Positions 60,647 through 64,000 of a stretch of DNA of 64,000 nucleotides are shown piece by piece. The DNA is from Cellulomonas sp. C5510 (lineage in GTDB: Bacteria > Actinomycetota > Actinomycetes > Actinomycetales > Cellulomonadaceae). Positions within the stretch are counted from its first letter, which is position 1; the number at the start of each line of letters is the position of its first letter. The translations under genes were made by a program, and so were the position numbers. The notes below the pieces were generated by a model that was not told where the DNA came from, ran no database searches, and was given only the letters and a program-made list of their open reading frames with translations. The stretch is taken from NCBI RefSeq assembly GCF_019797765.1, contig NZ_CP081863.1, positions 1 to 64,000 on the forward strand, written 5' to 3'.

Positions 60647-60991
60647 GGTGGGTGCCGGGCGCGTCGAGCGCCGGCACCCACCCCGGGGCCCCGGACCCCG
60701 GCCCGCTGGGCGGTCGCGCCTGCGGCGCGCGACACCCGACCGCGCGCAGCTCGTCGACGTGCCCGGCCAGGCCGTCGCGGCTCACCGGGCCGGTATCAGA
60801 CCCCGGCACCCCACCCGATGCCTGCGGGCATGACGTCGCCCACGTCCTCGCTGCGCTCGGTCATGCGCGACGTCACACCCTCCGGCCTCGCGCGGGGCCC
60901 CTGGCCGGGGCCCGATACCTCGCGCCTGCCGGTGAGGCCCGAAAGACACGGGCGCTCACCGGCCGACCCACCCGACGCGAGAGGACCCGCC
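60647..60991 (+). repeat. Intergenic repeat, copy C
   Basis: A copy of about 345 bp directly upstream of ardC. It differs from B by a 7-bp deletion in the CCCCGGGCCCCGG block and several substitutions. The frame change caused by that deletion shows that the repeat is not coding. Confidence 0.9.
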
Positions 60992-61891
60992 ATGACCCGC
61001 AAGATCACCAGCACCCTGACCGCCGAGCAGAAGCGCGAGCGCGCCCGCGAGCTCCAGGCGTCCATCGCCGAGAAGGTCGACGCGCTGCGCGACAGCGACC
61101 AGTGGCAGGCGTTCCTCGACCTCGCGCGCGGGTTCCACTCCTACTCACTGAACAACCTCATGCTGATCTGGTCGCAGTACCCCGACGCGACCCAGGTCGC
61201 CGGGTTCCGGCAGTGGCAGGCGCGCGGACGCCAGGTCCGCAAGGGGGAGAAGGCCATCCGGATCTTCGGGTACGCGACCAAGAAGATCACCGAGGACGAC
61301 GACGCCCAGGACGGCGAGCAGGTCGAGACCGACGCCACCGGGCAGCGGCGCCGCGTCTACTACCCGATCCTGTCCGTGTTCGACGTCTCGCAGACCGACC
61401 CGACCGACCCCGAGCAGCCCTCCGGCGCGCTCACCCGGACCCTGACCGGCGACGACCCGCTCGGCATCCTCGCGGCCGTCAGCGACTACCTGGCCGCCGA
61501 CGGCTGGGCCGTCGAGCGCGAGTACCTGACCGGCGGCCGGCGCGGCACCGACTTCCTGGCCCGCCGGGTCGTCATCGCCACCGACGTCGAGCCCGCCCAG
61601 GCCGCCAAGACCGCCCTGCACGAGGCCGCTCACGTGATCCTGCACACCGACCTGCAGCCGGGGGAGTACCACCAGCACCGCGGTACCTACGAGACCGAGG
61701 CCGAGTCCGTCGCGTACGTCGTCGCCGGGATCCTCGGCCTCGACACCAGCGCCTACACCATCGGCTACGTCGCCGGATGGTCCGACGCCGACGTCGACCT
61801 CATCCGCTCCACCGCCGCCAACATGCTGCGCGCCGCCCACCAGATCGCCGCCGCGATCACCACCGACCCCGCCGAACCCGCGGCCGCCTGA
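60992..61891 (+). CDS. ardC: ArdC-like antirestriction protein
   Basis: A 299-residue protein. The N-terminal ssDNA-binding domain (DUF1738) has FHSYSLNNLMLIWSQYPDATQV and GYATKKI. The C-terminal metalloprotease-like domain has the zinc motif HEAAH in ALHEAAHVILHTDL, with a Glu further on (ETEAESVAYVVAG). ArdC proteins protect incoming single-stranded plasmid DNA from host restriction during conjugation. ATG at 60992 follows GAGAGGA. Confidence 0.9.
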   Translation: MTRKITSTLTAEQKRERARELQASIAEKVDALRDSDQWQAFLDLARGFHSYSLNNLMLIWSQYPDATQVAGFRQWQARGRQVRKGEKAIRIFGYATKKITEDDDAQDGEQVETDATGQRRRVYYPILSVFDVSQTDPTDPEQPSGALTRTLTGDDPLGILAAVSDYLAADGWAVEREYLTGGRRGTDFLARRVVIATDVEPAQAAKTALHEAAHVILHTDLQPGEYHQHRGTYETEAESVAYVVAGILGLDTSAYTIGYVAGWSDADVDLIRSTAANMLRAAHQIAAAITTDPAEPAAA

Positions 61892-61950
61892 CACCCCACC
61901 CGGTGCCCGGCGCGACGGCCGGCGGGCACCGGGTGGGCCGGCCCGCTCGC

Positions 61951-62305
61951 GGTGGGTGCCGGGCGCGTCGAGCGCCGGCACCCACCCCGGGGCCCCGGGC
62001 CCCGGACCCCGGCCCGCTGGGCGGTCGCGCCTGCGGCGCGCGAGACCCGACCGCGCGCAGCTCGTCGACGTGGCCGGCCGGCCGTGGCGGGTCACCGGGC
62101 CGGTATCAGACCCGGCACCCCACCCGATGCCGTCCGCCATGACCTAGCCCACGCCCTCGCTGCGCTCGGTCATGCGCGACGTCACAGCTCCCGGCCCCGC
62201 GCGGGGCCCCTCGCCGGGCCCGATACCTCGCGCCTGCCGGTGAGGCCCCAAAAGAGGGGCGCTCACCGGCCCGCCCAGGGCCACCGAACAGACAGGAGCC
62301 CCACC
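61951..62305 (+). repeat. Intergenic repeat, copy D
   Basis: A copy of about 355 bp upstream of the small gene at 62306. It is closer to copy B than to C (it has the full CCCCGGGCCCCGG block). The last 30 bp differ and include the AGGAG ribosome site. Confidence 0.9.
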
Positions 62306-62635
62306 ATGCAGAACACCACCAGCGACGGGTACACCATCGCGACCGTCGACGACCGCGGCGACGTCTCCGTCATCGCCCAGGTCGACCACCACGACCTCAC
62401 CGGCCCCAGCCCCGAGATCGTCCGTGCGGGCAACCGGATGCTGCTGCTGGCCGCCGTCGCCCGGCAGATCATCTGCCCGTTCACCGACACCGTGCTCGAC
62501 GTGTCCAGCGCCGTCCTCATCACCGTCCCCGCCGGCCGCTCCTTCGTGATGAACGCCGACCACTGGGACCAGCGCGGCCCCGCCTTCCTCGCCGCCCACC
62601 CCGGCACCGAGGTCATCGACGGGCGCGCGCTGTGA
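62306..62635 (+). CDS. Hypothetical protein
   Basis: A 109-residue protein: MQNTTSDGYTIATVDDRGDV. The front half is acidic, with ICPFTDTVLDVSSAVLITVP behind it. No family was recognised. It overlaps the DUF6573 gene by 4 bp, and CAGGAG precedes its ATG. Confidence 0.72.
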   Translation: MQNTTSDGYTIATVDDRGDVSVIAQVDHHDLTGPSPEIVRAGNRMLLLAAVARQIICPFTDTVLDVSSAVLITVPAGRSFVMNADHWDQRGPAFLAAHPGTEVIDGRAL

Positions 62636-63045
62636 GCGCCCCGCACCAGGCGGGCGCCCCGACCGACCTGTTCGGGCCCCCGATCCACGTCTACACGCGC
62701 GCCCAGGCGATCGCGGACGGTGTCCTGCACGACGTCACCACCGACGCGACCGAGGCCGGGTTCCGCCACCCGGCCGCGCTCACCGCCGCCGCCTGGGCCG
62801 ACGCCGTCGAGTGGAGCACCGAGCACGGCGCCCTCCAGGACGAGGCCGGGCGCCTGTGGGACGTGCTCACCATGGCCCGCGTCTACGCCCATCGGGCCCG
62901 CACCGACCGCGTGCCGTTCCGGGTGCTGCGGGTGCCGAACCGGCCCCGCGCCAGCCGGCCGCAGTACACCGACCTGGTGCTGCACGTCGGCCCCGGCGAC
63001 CACGGCGAGCCCGTCCTCACCATCATGCTGCCCGGCGAGGACTGA
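62632..63045 (+). CDS. DUF6573 family protein
   Basis: A 137-residue protein. VYTRAQAIADGVLHDVT and AGFRHPAALTAAAWADAV are the hallmark of the DUF6573 family found next to antirestriction genes on plasmids. The start GTG 62632 overlaps the preceding stop. The C-terminus (LVLHVGPGDHGEPVLTIML) is beta-rich. Function unknown. Confidence 0.82.
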   Translation: MSAPHQAGAPTDLFGPPIHVYTRAQAIADGVLHDVTTDATEAGFRHPAALTAAAWADAVEWSTEHGALQDEAGRLWDVLTMARVYAHRARTDRVPFRVLRVPNRPRASRPQYTDLVLHVGPGDHGEPVLTIMLPGED

Positions 63046-63765
63046 CCACGGCGCCCGCGCACCGCCCGGCGGGGCGGTGCGCGGGCGCGAGCTCCCAAGC
63101 CGGAGCGGGCGGCGTGACCCCGGCGGACGGCCGCGCGGGCGACCGGGCGCATCGAGCGCCGGCCGCCCGCACCGGGGCCTCCGGCCCCGGACCCCGGCAA
63201 CGCCCAGCCCGTGGCCAGCAGCGGTGAGGGCCCCTCGCCCACCTGGGCACGCCGCGAGCTGGCCCCGCTGCGCGGCTCGCGGCGCACACAGGCTGGACGA
63301 CGGGACCCAGCAGACCGCCCGCACACCCCCCGCGCCCCTCACCTCGAGGTTGGCGGGTCGCCGCGCAGCCGGCGCGGGCGTGCACGGGCTCCCACCCGAA
63401 CCTCCCGGGCCGGGGTGGGGTCGCGGCCGCCGCGGGCGGCGCACCCCACCCCAGGGCCTCCGGCCCCGGACCCCGGCGACGCACGCGGGGGCCGTCCGCG
63501 GCCGGGTCGACGTGGCGTCTCACCGGGGCCTGTCCATCGATCCGAGCCGGCTGATCGTTGTCGCGCCGCCGTGGGCGTCAAGGGCCGATCACCTGCCGTA
63601 CGGGGTCGGGGACGGTGCTCCGCACCAAGGTCCAAGCCCTGGTCTGTCAGGCCCTTGACCCCCACAGCTCTGCGACATGGGCCTCCGGCTAACGAAGCGA
63701 TGGCCGGGCCTACCGAGCACAGCGAACACCGCACCAGTGCCCGCCGCAGACACCAGGAGGACGAC
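63046..63765. other. GC-rich noncoding stretch with partial repeat copies
   Basis: About 720 bp with no supportable gene. Two blocks, 63136-63199 and 63440-63480, contain decayed pieces of the intergenic repeat (GCCGGCCGCCC/GGGCCTCCGGCCCCGGACCCC). Possible roles are transfer origin or replication control. The last 40 bp carry AGGAGGA, the ribosome site of the next gene. Confidence 0.6.
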
Positions 63766-64000
63766 ATGACCACCACCCCCAACCCCCACACCCCGCCGGC
63801 GACGCTGACCGTGTACTCCAAGCCGGGGTGCGTGCAGTGCCGGGCGACCACCCGCGCACTGGACAAGGCCGGGGTGTCCTACGCCGTGGTGGACCTCACG
63901 ACCGACGACGACGCCCGGGCCTACGTGATGGCACTGGGTCACCGGCAGGCGCCGGTCGTCGTCACCGAGACCGGGGACCACTGGTCGGGGTACCGGCCCG
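63766..64000 (+). CDS. NrdH-like glutaredoxin, cut by the window end
   Basis: At least 78 residues from ATG 63766 with AGGAGGA upstream. VYSKPGCVQCRATTRALDKAG carries the CxxC redox site (CVQC) of NrdH/glutaredoxin-like proteins; QAPVVVTETGDHWSGYRP is the conserved glutathione/thioredoxin-type end of the fold. It probably delivers electrons to a ribonucleotide reductase. The rest lies outside the window. Confidence 0.88.
   Translation, partial: MTTTPNPHTPPATLTVYSKPGCVQCRATTRALDKAGVSYAVVDLTTDDDARAYVMALGHRQAPVVVTETGDHWSGYRP

Overview
The window is high-GC (about 70 percent) actinobacterial DNA. Codon use, GTG starts with 4-bp GTGA/ATGA overlaps, leaderless promoters, a CmtR-type repressor, a perfect actinobacterial SOS-box match and families such as DUF4913 and SCO6880 suggest Actinomycetota, probably a Micrococcales relative of Cellulomonas. 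This is inference, because there is no rRNA or other marker. A primase-type replication protein, a ParA partition locus, a type IV secretion operon and an ArdC-type antirestriction gene point to a large conjugative plasmid (or an integrative element). No relaxase lies in the window.

Layout. (1) 1-18 kb is a metal resistance and mobile element mosaic: a P1B ATPase with a cupin and a quinone oxidoreductase; a Tn402/Tn5053-type transposon core (TniB, frameshifted TniA, resolvase); divergent merR/merA; cmtR-cadD; an IS3 element whose right end is tandemly duplicated and which cuts a DUF305 gene; a ferredoxin-like protein; a Csp-type copper storage protein; a second IS3 copy lacking orfA; and a copper locus with a DUF305 membrane protein, a CsoR operator, a CopB-type ATPase and a CueP lipoprotein with an in-frame stop.

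(2) 18-40 kb, all on the minus strand, is a conjugation and cell-surface operon read from right to left. It begins with a coiled-coil membrane protein and a sortase-anchored adhesin, then a SipW/TasA-like secretion module with two paralogous exported proteins and a second LPXTG-like protein. Next come a second coiled-coil protein, lipoproteins, an M23 peptidase, a pilin-sized membrane protein, VirB6/TrbL-, SCO6880-, VirB4- and VirD4-like proteins and a DUF4913 protein. Most genes overlap by 1-4 bp.

(3) 40-47 kb holds two small winged-helix regulators, an archaeo-eukaryotic-primase-type replication protein, an intergenic array of 9-bp repeats that may be the centromere or origin, ParA and a likely DNA-binding partner, and small plasmid genes.

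(4) 47-55.6 kb is a divalent cation island: a DtxR/MntR regulator, a P1B-5 ATPase with a C-terminal hemerythrin domain, an alpha5-site ArsR sensor with matching TTGCGYAA sites, an NRAMP relative with altered metal-binding motifs paired with a soluble PRC/MgtE-N/CBS protein, and a flavodoxin.

(5) 55.7-64 kb is the establishment/antirestriction region. It has a perfect SOS box, a 16-bp-arm palindrome that encodes mirror-image divergent promoters, a ParB-like protein, ArdC, a DUF6573 protein and an NrdH-like glutaredoxin. Several of these genes follow copies of the same 220-360 bp noncoding element.

The strongest candidates for undescribed biology are the SipW/LAxTG surface module within a conjugation operon, the repeated intergenic element, the 9-bp repeat array, the symmetric promoter with the SOS box, and the NRAMP/MgtE-N pair.
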